18,884 nucleotides of DNA from an uncultured Collinsella sp. GTDB lineage: Bacteria > Actinomycetota > Coriobacteriia > Coriobacteriales > Coriobacteriaceae. Within the stretch, counting starts at the first letter, position 1. Each line of letters begins with the position of its first letter. Below are positions 7,279-13,836 of the stretch, in pieces. A model generated the notes under the pieces. The model worked only from the letters and a program-made list of their open reading frames with translations. It was not told where the DNA came from and did no database searches. The stretch lies in assembly GCA_902494765.1 (NCBI GenBank), contig CABUUK010000048.1, positions 1-18,884 of the forward strand. The letters run 5' to 3'. A program made the translations under genes and the position numbers.

Positions 7279-8634
7279 CTACCTCGGTGCATTCCCGCTG
7301 CGGTCTCGTTCGCTTTGCTCTACGCGCCACTCTTCCCAGCCGCGCCCGGCAGGCTGCCAAAATGCACCGCGTTCCAAGCCTTCGGGCAAATAGCGCTGAT
7401 CGACCCAGCCTTCGGGATAATCATGTGGATACTTATACACACCGTACTCGTCGCTGCCGGGACGGTGACGATCGCGAAGATAACTGGGCACCTCGCGCAA
7501 TCCGCTACTATGGATATCGGCCAGCGCCGCATCGATCGAAGCCTCGCACGCGTTGGATTTAGGCGCCAAGCACACATAGAGTGCAGCCTGAGCCAGGTTA
7601 ATTCGGCACTCGGGATAGCCAATGACCTCGGCAGACTTAAACGCGGCTTGCGCCACCAAAAGTGCCTGCGGATCGGCATTGCCAACATCCTCAGAAGCCT
7701 GAATCATAATGCGGCGAGCGATAAACTTAGGATCCTCCCCCGCGTCGATCATGCGCGCGAGCCAATAGATCGTGGCATCGGGGTCGCTGCCGCGCATGGA
7801 CTTGATGAACGCACTGATAATGTCATAGTGCATGTCACCGTTTTTGTCATACGAAAAACCGCGGCGTGGGTTGGCAATCTTCACGTCATCGACGGTGATG
7901 GGATAACGCTCCCCTGCCGCCGGCGCCGGCGTCCCCTCGGTATCGGGACGCGTGACGGCAATCTCGCTCGCCAGCTCGAGCGTCGTGAGCGCCGAGCGAG
8001 CATCACCCGCGGCCAGCGTGCAAATGGTCTTGACCGTATCATCATCGGCAGAGAACTTTCCGTTCAAGCCCTGCGGCGCCTCGAGCGCACGCTCGATCAG
8101 CATGGCGATATCCTCGTCCTTGAGGTGCTCAAGCTCCACCACGCGACCGCGCGAGAGCAACGCCGAGTTGACCTCGAAGTACGGGTTCTCGGTCGTGGCG
8201 CCGATCATAATGACGGTACGGTTCTCAACCGCATGCAGCAGGGCATCCTGCTGCGACTTAGAGAAGCGGTGAATCTCATCGATGAATAGAATGGTGCGAC
8301 GGTCGTAGGTATTCAGGCGCGTCTTGGCCTCATCAATCACGCGGCGCAAGTCCTTCACGGTGCCCGTCACGGCGCTGACCTCGACAAACTCGCTCTTGGT
8401 ATGGTTGGCGATAATGTGGGCCAGCGTCGTCTTGCCCGTACCGGCCGGCCCGTACAAAATCACGCTCGACAGCACGTCATGCTCGATCGCGGCACGCAGC
8501 CATGAGCCCTTACCGACGGCCTTTTGCTGGCCCACATACTCATCAAGCGTGTTGGGGCGCATGCGCACCGCAAGCGGCGCATTCTGAAAGAAACGCTCGC
8601 GCGTCGAAGCAGAAAAAAGGTCGTCCATAGCCAT
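7279..8634 (-). CDS. rarA: Replication-associated recombination protein A (RarA/MgsA AAA+ ATPase)
   Basis: About 451 residues, full length. From the start MAMDDLF, the Walker A GPAGTGKTT is at 62-70 and Walker B FIDEIH at 117-122. The arginine-finger region follows sensor 1 (MIGATTENPYFEVNSALLSRGRVVEL). The C-terminal MgsA-type domain includes RRGFSYDKNGDMHYDIISAFIKS-like and GSDPDATIYWLARMIDAGED blocks. RarA is a clamp-loader-like tetramer that acts at stalled replication forks with single-strand-binding protein. Start choice is uncertain: in-frame TTG 8646, ATG 8643, ATG 8634 and ATG 8628 all lack a strong ribosome site. The gene stands between dgt and the DUF948 operon, about 100 nt from the latter. 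Confidence 0.95.
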   Translation of the reverse strand: MAMDDLFSASTRERFFQNAPLAVRMRPNTLDEYVGQQKAVGKGSWLRAAIEHDVLSSVILYGPAGTGKTTLAHIIANHTKSEFVEVSAVTGTVKDLRRVIDEAKTRLNTYDRRTILFIDEIHRFSKSQQDALLHAVENRTVIMIGATTENPYFEVNSALLSRGRVVELEHLKDEDIAMLIERALEAPQGLNGKFSADDDTVKTICTLAAGDARSALTTLELASEIAVTRPDTEGTPAPAAGERYPITVDDVKIANPRRGFSYDKNGDMHYDIISAFIKSMRGSDPDATIYWLARMIDAGEDPKFIARRIMIQASEDVGNADPQALLVAQAAFKSAEVIGYPECRINLAQAALYVCLAPKSNACEASIDAALADIHSSGLREVPSYLRDRHRPGSDEYGVYKYPHDYPEGWVDQRYLPEGLERGAFWQPAGRGWEEWRVEQSERDRSGNAPR

Positions 8635-8667
8635 CCCGTGCATCAATCAAAATCGTTGTTGACCAAC

Positions 8668-8673
8668 AGTATA
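8668..8673 (-). promoter_or_regulatory. Candidate -10 box for rarA
   Basis: TATACT on the minus strand, 25-40 nt before the possible rarA starts, implies a very short leader. No good -35 box is visible. Confidence 0.3.
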
Positions 8674-8683
8674 CCGAAATGAT

Positions 8684-8699
8684 ACGAACTACCGTTCGT
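8684..8699 (-). terminator. Small hairpin across the dgt stop codon
   Basis: On the minus strand ACGAAC and GTTCGT pair around a GGTA loop and include the dgt stop (8691-8689). Only a poor U-tract follows (ATCATTTC), so this is at best a weak terminator. Confidence 0.3.
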
Positions 8700-9936
8700 T
8701 AATATAGGTACGATGCGGAAACTTTAGACCCGGGAACAGCTTGCTTGTCAGCTCACAGAAGTAGCCGTCCGTCATACTCGCGATGTAATCCACCACCGTT
8801 TGATCCTTGTCGTCCTGCCAGGCGTAGGTGCGATCGTAGTAGGAAAGCTGCTGCTCAATGCGCGAAATATGATGCTTAAAGATATACGAAGACTCGTCGC
8901 CTTCGTTTATATCCTGCAGGCAACGGTCGTAGAGTTTTTCGAATGCCTCGCGCAGCTCCGCCTCGGAATCGCCTTCGATACCGCCCTTGCTATAGATCTT
9001 CTCGTAGTTCTCGTGCTTGGCTCGGCGAATTTCCTCAAACAGGTCCTCGCTCATCTCGATGCGCGGCTTACCATAACTGTGCTCAACGATATCGATGGAG
9101 GCATGCGTGAGGATCCAACTGTTGTAGGCACCGCCCCGGCCATCATCAAAAGCGTCGGGCGAAAGCAGGCCCGCCGCAATGGCGTCTTGGCGATCGCGCC
9201 CAACGTAGGCAAGGATATCAGAGATGCGGACCACGCAGCCTTCGAGCGTCATGGGACGGAGATGCTCAATTGCGCTATAGCCCGTGGCAATGCAATCCTC
9301 AACCGTCTGGTCAAACTGGTCAAAGGAGCCCATGTCCGAGAGCTCAAACACACGCTGCTCGTACTCGCCGTTATGGCATAGCACGCCGTCGAGCGTCTGG
9401 AGCGACACGTTGCGGCCATACAACGCGTCGAGCACGCGGACCGACTGCACGTTATGGAAAAAATAACGCCCCGTACGCTCATGAAAGATATCGTTGAGGA
9501 AGCGCTCGCCGGCATGGCCGAAAGGCGTGTGTCCCAAGTCGTGACCCAGGCCAATCGCCTCGATCAGATCGCAATTGAGCCCCAGGGCGCGACCGATATC
9601 GCGCGCAATGCGGGAGACAAGCTGTACGTGCAAACCGCGGCGTGAAAGATCATCATTGCTACGGAAGCTAAAGACCTGCGTTTTGCCTGCATAACGGGTG
9701 TACGCCGGAAGATGAAGTATCTTTTCGGTATCGCGCATAAACGCCGGACGCATAAGCGTGCCTTTGTCGGCGGCGCGATCAATACGACGAATGACCTGAT
9801 CATCGTTGCAACGATACGGGTTGATATAGCCCGAAGCACGATCGGCGGCAATGCGCTCGACAAGCTCGGGCGACAACGCCGAGGGAATACGGTCCATGCG
9901 CGCCTTAATGACGGCCGTTTCTTGATTAGATTCCAT
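8689..9936 (-). CDS. dgt: dGTPase-like deoxynucleoside triphosphate triphosphohydrolase (HD domain)
   Basis: 415 residues from the ATG at 9936, chosen because AAGGAG lies 6 nt upstream; the frame continues to 9963 without a better site. The HD-domain metal ligands are visible: H103 (RRGLHVQLVSRIAR), H132-D133 in GLGHDLGHTPFGHAGE, and D240 in VRISDILAYVGRDRQDA. HNVQSVRVL (about 161-169) is also family-typical. Enzymes of this family cleave dNTPs to deoxynucleoside plus tripolyphosphate, trimming dNTP pools and sometimes limiting phage. The usual RxTHTLEVA block is altered (RRGLHVQLVSRIAR), but the histidine is kept. It starts 31 nt after the A24 peptidase stop and is probably cotranscribed with it. 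Confidence 0.9.
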   Translation of the reverse strand: MESNQETAVIKARMDRIPSALSPELVERIAADRASGYINPYRCNDDQVIRRIDRAADKGTLMRPAFMRDTEKILHLPAYTRYAGKTQVFSFRSNDDLSRRGLHVQLVSRIARDIGRALGLNCDLIEAIGLGHDLGHTPFGHAGERFLNDIFHERTGRYFFHNVQSVRVLDALYGRNVSLQTLDGVLCHNGEYEQRVFELSDMGSFDQFDQTVEDCIATGYSAIEHLRPMTLEGCVVRISDILAYVGRDRQDAIAAGLLSPDAFDDGRGGAYNSWILTHASIDIVEHSYGKPRIEMSEDLFEEIRRAKHENYEKIYSKGGIEGDSEAELREAFEKLYDRCLQDINEGDESSYIFKHHISRIEQQLSYYDRTYAWQDDKDQTVVDYIASMTDGYFCELTSKLFPGLKFPHRTYINER

Positions 9937-9967
9937 GGCATGCTCCTTAAAAAGGATGCGCAATCGG

Positions 9968-10390
9968 TTACAAAGTGCAGCCCACGACCTCGATTATGGC
10001 AAAAATCGGCACTAAAAACGGGAGCAATGGCAGGGAGCGCGATTTTGCGATGAGGCAAGCGACGGCAAGGGTCAGGAGCGCAACCGCAAACGCGACAACG
10101 CCGCCCAGGGGATCGAAGGTACAAAGGGCAAAGAGTGCCTTGACGTCCCCCATGCCAATGCCAGGAGCGTGGCGAACTCTACGCCAGAGCGACTCGGTAA
10201 GCACAAGGCCAAGGTAGACGATGACCGCAAGACCGGCGTGGTCAAGCGCTGTGTTCAAACCGAGGTCGAGCCAAACGCCCGCCAACGCCGCCACGGCACA
10301 TGCGCCGGCAAGCCCATTGGGAAACCGTCGCTCTCGGGCATCAATTGCCACGCCGGCAAAGATGCAAATCCAAAACGGGATATAGATCAT
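9968..10390 (-). CDS. Minimal A24-family prepilin peptidase
   Basis: 140 residues from the ATG at 10390, supported by AAGGAGG 6 nt upstream. The two catalytic aspartates are present: D17 in VAIDARERRFPN (family form xxDxxxxxIPN) and D82 in GIGMGDVK (family form GxGD). The rest is several hydrophobic helices, and there is no N-terminal methyltransferase domain, so it resembles the short CpaA/TadV/archaeal-type enzymes. These membrane proteases cut the leader of type IV pilin-like or Flp/Tad pseudopilins. No pilin or secretion-ATPase gene lies in this window, so substrates must be encoded elsewhere. It precedes dgt by 31 nt and follows the repeat-type terminator after the glycosyltransferase gene. 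Confidence 0.87.
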   Translation of the reverse strand: MIYIPFWICIFAGVAIDARERRFPNGLAGACAVAALAGVWLDLGLNTALDHAGLAVIVYLGLVLTESLWRRVRHAPGIGMGDVKALFALCTFDPLGGVVAFAVALLTLAVACLIAKSRSLPLLPFLVPIFAIIEVVGCTL

Positions 10391-10421
10391 CGAAAACCTC
10401 CTTGAGCAGCTGCTCAAAAGC

Positions 10422-10465
10422 AAAAACCACCACAAAGGTGCCTGTCCCCTTTGCGGTGGTTTTGG
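10422..10465 (-). terminator. Repeat-type intrinsic terminator, copy 1, after the glycosyltransferase gene
   Basis: In minus-strand orientation, arms AAAACCACC and GGTGGTTTT (10463-10455 and 10431-10423) plus inner arms CAAAGG and CCTTTG (10453-10448 and 10438-10433) enclose the loop GGACAGGCA. The intervening position is a G·U wobble, so the RNA stem is 16 bp long. The tail reads TTTTTGCTTTTG. It begins 7 nt after the glycosyltransferase stop. A near-identical copy lies at 18215-18258. Confidence 0.85.
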
Positions 10466-10471
10466 TGGTGG

Positions 10472-11767
10472 TTATTTGGCGCCTTGCATGACCTCGTCAA
10501 GGGTAACGCTGACGGCGTGCTGCGTCGGGACCCAGTCGACCTTCAGGAACAGCGCGGCCACCGTGATGGGGATATAGCTGAACATAAAGATCGGGAAGGT
10601 AAACAGGTTAGTCACCAGACGCCACTTTTGCGCGCAGTGAATGTGCTTGTACTCAAAGATAGTCGTGAGCAGCGCCAGGATAAAGAAAGTCAGATACATC
10701 ATGGCGAAGGTCATAATGAGCGAAGCGGCACAGGCCTGCATCTCGACTTCGGTAGCCAAAAAGCCGTGCGAGAGTCCACCCACGATCAGGAACGTCGCAT
10801 TGGCGAGCATCGAGATGAGCGACAGCAGCATACCCGGGGCGATCGTCATGAACATGTCGTAGGCGGCAAAGCGATGGTAGCGGAAGGTCGACTTGACCAG
10901 GTGCTTACCGTAAGTAAAGAACACCTGGTAGAAGCCCTTGGTCCAACGCATGCGCTGTTTCCAGGACGCCTTAAACGTCACGGGTTGTTCGTCAAAGAAC
11001 TCCGCCGGCGCATAGCCAATGCGAATGCCGTGAATGGCGCAGAACGTGGTGAACTGAATGTCCTCGGTCAGCGTGTGGAACTGCCAACCGTGCATGCCCT
11101 CGATAACGCTGGCGGAGATGAGGTAGCCCGAACCCGAAACAGCGCAGGACGTCTTGCAGATATTACGCGCGTTGTTGAGGAAGCGCGCCTCGCGTAGATA
11201 CCACGTGGCATTAGCAGCCGAGATCCACGAGCTGCCGAAGTTCTTGGAATTGCGATAGCTCGTGACCACATGGAAGCCCTGGTCAAAGGCATCATTCATC
11301 TTGGAAACGTAATCGCGGGAGATAACGTTATCGGCATCGAAGATAAAGTAGCCCTCAAACGTGTCGGGATACTCGTTGAGAATGCGGTCGAAGCCAAAGT
11401 CCATGACCCAGCTCTTGCCCTTGCGGGCCAGGTCATTGCGCTCGTAAACAATGGCACCGGCCTCGCGCGCGAGCTGCGCCGTGTTGTCGGTGCAGGCATC
11501 GGCGACCACGAAAACCTCGATGAGCTCGGACGGATAATCCTGGTCCTTGATGGAGCGAACGAGGTTGGCGATCACGGCCTCCTCATTATGCGCCGCGATA
11601 AAAAAGGCATAGCGATGGAGTTTTTTGGCCTTGGGAGGCGCGACCTCGCCACGAAGAGCGCCAATGACAAAGAAGACCACCTGGTACAGAAAGCAGACCG
11701 TGAGCAGCGTGACGACAATCTGGTTGAAGATCACGATGGGTGTGTTGGTTTGTAAAAAGGCGAGCAT
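10472..11767 (-). CDS. Family 2 processive-type membrane glycosyltransferase (BcsA/hyaluronan-synthase-like)
   Basis: 431 residues from the ATG at 11767; GGGAG lies 5 nt upstream, while the extension to TTG 11782 has no site. An N-terminal membrane helix (about 10-37) is followed by a cytoplasmic GT-A domain. Its motifs are AAHNEE at 58-63, VVADACTDNT at 87-96, DAD at 144-146, TED at 234-236 and QRMRW at 271-275. The D, DxD, TED, QxxRW set marks processive GT2 enzymes such as cellulose, chitin, hyaluronan and poly-GlcNAc synthases. At least four hydrophobic helices follow (about 295-420). It probably extends a surface polysaccharide from a nucleotide sugar, but neither sugar nor partner can be told here: there is no PilZ domain, BcsB or deacetylase next to it. 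It appears to be a single-gene transcript ended by the repeat terminator. Confidence 0.88.
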   Translation of the reverse strand: MLAFLQTNTPIVIFNQIVVTLLTVCFLYQVVFFVIGALRGEVAPPKAKKLHRYAFFIAAHNEEAVIANLVRSIKDQDYPSELIEVFVVADACTDNTAQLAREAGAIVYERNDLARKGKSWVMDFGFDRILNEYPDTFEGYFIFDADNVISRDYVSKMNDAFDQGFHVVTSYRNSKNFGSSWISAANATWYLREARFLNNARNICKTSCAVSGSGYLISASVIEGMHGWQFHTLTEDIQFTTFCAIHGIRIGYAPAEFFDEQPVTFKASWKQRMRWTKGFYQVFFTYGKHLVKSTFRYHRFAAYDMFMTIAPGMLLSLISMLANATFLIVGGLSHGFLATEVEMQACAASLIMTFAMMYLTFFILALLTTIFEYKHIHCAQKWRLVTNLFTFPIFMFSYIPITVAALFLKVDWVPTQHAVSVTLDEVMQGAK

Positions 11768-11801
11768 GCAGGCTCCCAGCAACGCGTAACGTAAACAATC
11801 G

Positions 11802-11831
11802 TATATCTTACCGCAGGCTTACCGAGTTCAA
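11802..11831 (-). promoter_or_regulatory. Candidate promoter of the glycosyltransferase gene
   Basis: On the minus strand TTGAAC (11831-11826) and GATATA (11807-11802) are 18 nt apart, about 35 nt before the ATG at 11767. Moderate match to sigma-70 boxes. Confidence 0.4.
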
Positions 11832-11849
11832 GAAACCACCTAATACTGG

Positions 11850-12863
11850 CTAGGCTTCGAGAAGACCGAGCTGCGGAACGATTTCATCTCCAACGGCCGT
11901 GCGACCGAGCGAGCGCGGAGCCAGATCGTCGAGAACCGCAGCGAGATCCCACGGCAACTCGTCGCGGCATTCAATGCGCTCCCCCGTCACGGGATGGTCG
12001 AACGCCACGCGCCAGGAATGAAGGAACTGCCTGGTCAGGCCCTGGTCGGCGCGCGCATCGCACTTGCCGTAGAGTGGATCGCCCACGCAGGCGTGGTTGA
12101 TATGACGCATATGCACGCGAATCTGGTGCGTGCGACCGGTAAACAGATGGCACTCAACGAGCGTATAACCATCGTCAAAGCGCGTGGAATCAAAGCGCTC
12201 GAGGACTTTAAAGGTCGTGATGGCCTGACGGGCAAAGGGGTCGTCCGAAACCGCCATCTTGACGCGGTCGCGCGTAGAACGGGCGATACCGGTATTGATG
12301 GTGCCCTCGTCCATGGCGATGTGCCCGTGGACAAGCGTGATATAGCGGCGGTCGAGCGCACGCGTGCGAATGAGATTTTGAAGCGCGCGCTGGGTGTCGT
12401 CGTCTTTTGCCGCGAGCATAAGGCCCGAGGTATCGCGATCCAGGCGATGCACGATGCCGGGGCGGTCCTCACCCTGCACGGTACCAAGATGATCGATACC
12501 GCAGTGGTAGACCAAGGCGTTCGCAAGCGTGCCGCTCTCGTGGCCGTGGGCGGGATGGCACACCAGCCCGCGCTGCTTGGAGAGCACAATGAGATAGTCG
12601 TCCTCATAGCGAATGTCGAGCGGGATGGCCTCGGGAATCACATCGGTGGGATCGTGCGGCTCGGGCAGGTCGACCGAGATGCGGTCACCGGCGCGTACGG
12701 CATACTTTTTTGACAGACAGGTCTCGCCGTTCACGATTACGGCGCCGCCCTCGATCAGATACGCGCAGGCAGAGCGCGTGGGGCAGCCGTCGTTGGCACC
12801 CAAAAAGGCGTCGAGACGCTGGCCAGAGCAATCGTCGGCAACAAGAATATGGATGTCGGCCAT
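11850..12863 (-). CDS. rluD: RluA/RluD family 23S rRNA pseudouridine synthase
   Basis: 337 residues. An N-terminal S4-type RNA-binding segment (GQRLDAFLGAN at about 15-25, AVIVNGETCLSKKYAVRAGDRI at about 41-62) precedes the catalytic domain. That domain has YLIVLSKQRGLVCHP at about 90-104 and the signature HRLDRDTSG at 139-147, with catalytic Asp142. FTGRTHQIRVHMRHINHACVGD follows, also typical. RluD modifies helix 69 of 23S rRNA, but RluC/RluA relatives look alike, so the exact target positions are inferred. The ATG overlaps the lspA stop (TAATG), the common lspA-rluD pairing, and implies translational coupling. A short C-terminal extension after RDELPWDLAAVL has no recognised role. Confidence 0.9.
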   Translation of the reverse strand: MADIHILVADDCSGQRLDAFLGANDGCPTRSACAYLIEGGAVIVNGETCLSKKYAVRAGDRISVDLPEPHDPTDVIPEAIPLDIRYEDDYLIVLSKQRGLVCHPAHGHESGTLANALVYHCGIDHLGTVQGEDRPGIVHRLDRDTSGLMLAAKDDDTQRALQNLIRTRALDRRYITLVHGHIAMDEGTINTGIARSTRDRVKMAVSDDPFARQAITTFKVLERFDSTRFDDGYTLVECHLFTGRTHQIRVHMRHINHACVGDPLYGKCDARADQGLTRQFLHSWRVAFDHPVTGERIECRDELPWDLAAVLDDLAPRSLGRTAVGDEIVPQLGLLEA

Positions 12864-13462
12864 TAACGATCATTCCTTTCGCGAATCTTGCGGGCACGCT
12901 CCCCACGCTGCTGGGCCTTGCGCTTAGCGCGGGCCTCATCACGGGCGTTAAGCTCGGCGGTCGCATCGACCTCACGGGCAGCGGGGCTCAAGAACATGTA
13001 ACCGAAGAGGGCGAGCACGACGCCCAAGGTAATGCCGATATCGGCCACATTAAAGACGGGGAAGTCGACGAAGGCGGTGGCAATAAAATCGGTCACGAAG
13101 CCAAAGGCCAAACGATCGATAGCGTTGCCGATAGCACCGCCCGCAACCATCGCCATGCCCACAACCTCAAGATGGGCGAGCTGGGGTGCACGAACGAGGT
13201 ACACGGCAATAGCGATAATGACCGCCAACGCCAGCACGGCAAACGCGATGCCATGCCCCTCGCCCATACTAAAGGCAGCACCGATATTGCGGACAAACAT
13301 AAAGTCGATGACACCGGGGATGGCAGTCACATGCAAAGCTTCGCCCACGGCACGAACCGCAAGCTTGGTCAGCTGGTCAACAAGCAGCACAACGAGCGCT
13401 ACCCCACCAGCAACACCCAACCGCCAACGCAAAGACGGCGTCATATCCCCAGCACGACCCAA
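12863..13462 (-). CDS. lspA: Lipoprotein signal peptidase (signal peptidase II)
   Basis: 199 residues if started at TTG 13462, where AGGGG lies 6 nt upstream; an ATG at 13444 has only GGGG 2 nt away. Four hydrophobic helices surround the conserved blocks: LLVDQLTKLAV at about 26-36, FVRNIGAAFSM at about 56-66, GNAIDRL with catalytic D116, and FNVADIGI with catalytic D141. The enzyme removes the signal peptide from diacylglyceryl-modified prolipoproteins in the membrane. The last 38 residues form a strongly charged tail (EARAKRKAQQRGERARKIR) beyond the usual family end, predicted cytoplasmic. Cotranscribed with rluD. Upstream lies a hairpin-rich gene-free stretch ending in a terminator that isolates it from ileS. 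Confidence 0.95.
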   Translation of the reverse strand: MGRAGDMTPSLRWRLGVAGGVALVVLLVDQLTKLAVRAVGEALHVTAIPGVIDFMFVRNIGAAFSMGEGHGIAFAVLALAVIIAIAVYLVRAPQLAHLEVVGMAMVAGGAIGNAIDRLAFGFVTDFIATAFVDFPVFNVADIGITLGVVLALFGYMFLSPAAREVDATAELNARDEARAKRKAQQRGERARKIRERNDR

Positions 13463-13575
13463 ATCAATCCCCTACCCTCAAGAACATCGAATTCCGTTGA
13501 ACGCAATTAACCATCTTACATTGCCATACGCAGAGCGCACGACATATCCACCAACGCAAGCGAAATAACCAGCAC

Positions 13576-13612
13576 AAAACAAAAGCGACATTCCGAATAA
13601 CGGAATGTCGCT
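13576..13612 (-). terminator. Strong rho-independent terminator between ileS and lspA
   Basis: AGCGACATTCCG and CGGAATGTCGCT (13584-13595 and 13601-13612) form a perfect 12-bp stem with a 5-nt loop. On the minus strand it is followed by TTTTGTTTTG. It ends leftward transcription from ileS and the hairpin region. Confidence 0.85.
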
Positions 13613-13618
13613 AAATAG

Positions 13619-13676
13619 CTTTCGACTAAGAGCACAGGTCGAAAGAGAAGGCTCTAGTTCCAACAATGGAAAAGCC
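13619..13676. other. Two further hairpins in the ileS-lspA intergenic stretch
   Basis: CTTTCGAC (13619-13626) pairs perfectly with GTCGAAAG (13638-13645), loop 11 nt. GGCT/AGCC (13650-13653 and 13673-13676) encloses TTCCA/TGGAA (13658-13662 and 13667-13671). Neither has a U-tract. No open frame with a ribosome site runs through here. Confidence 0.6.
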
Positions 13677-13698
13677 GCGTTGCCGTCGCCAACAGCGA

Positions 13699-13796
13699 AA
13701 ACGTCCCTAAGCGAGCAAGGTGACGTGAAAGAGGAGGGAAGCGTACTTTGGTACGCGACCGACGATTGAACGTCAGATTGCCGCTTAGGGGCGTTT
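13699..13796. repeat. 98-nt imperfect palindrome with apical hairpin, possible mobile intergenic element or structured RNA
   Basis: AAACGTCCCTAAGCG (13699-13713) pairs with CGCTTAGGGGCGTTT (13782-13796) with one wobble. After a one-base bulge, GCAAGGTGACGT (13715-13726) pairs with ACGTCAGATTGC (13770-13781) at 10 of 12 positions. The 43-nt apical part holds GCGTAC-TTTG-GTACGC (13741-13756). The long, nearly continuous arms without coding content look like a REP/MITE-type intergenic element or a stable RNA domain in the ileS 3' tail. Function unknown. Confidence 0.65.
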
Positions 13797-13809
13797 GCAG
13801 CGTCGGTAG

Positions 13810-13836
13810 GTTACGGCGTTCTACGAACGCCGTAAC
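13810..13836 (-). other. 11-bp stem-loop abutting the ileS stop codon
   Basis: GTTACGGCGTT and AACGCCGTAAC (13810-13820 and 13826-13836) pair perfectly around CTACG. On the minus strand it starts directly after the ileS TAA (13839-13837). No U-tract follows, so it is more likely an mRNA 3'-end stabiliser or an element boundary than an intrinsic terminator. Confidence 0.6.

Noticed and set aside
13478..13666. Short minus-strand frame upstream of lspA (62 codons)
   Set aside because: It overlaps the strong terminator and a hairpin and has no convincing ribosome site.
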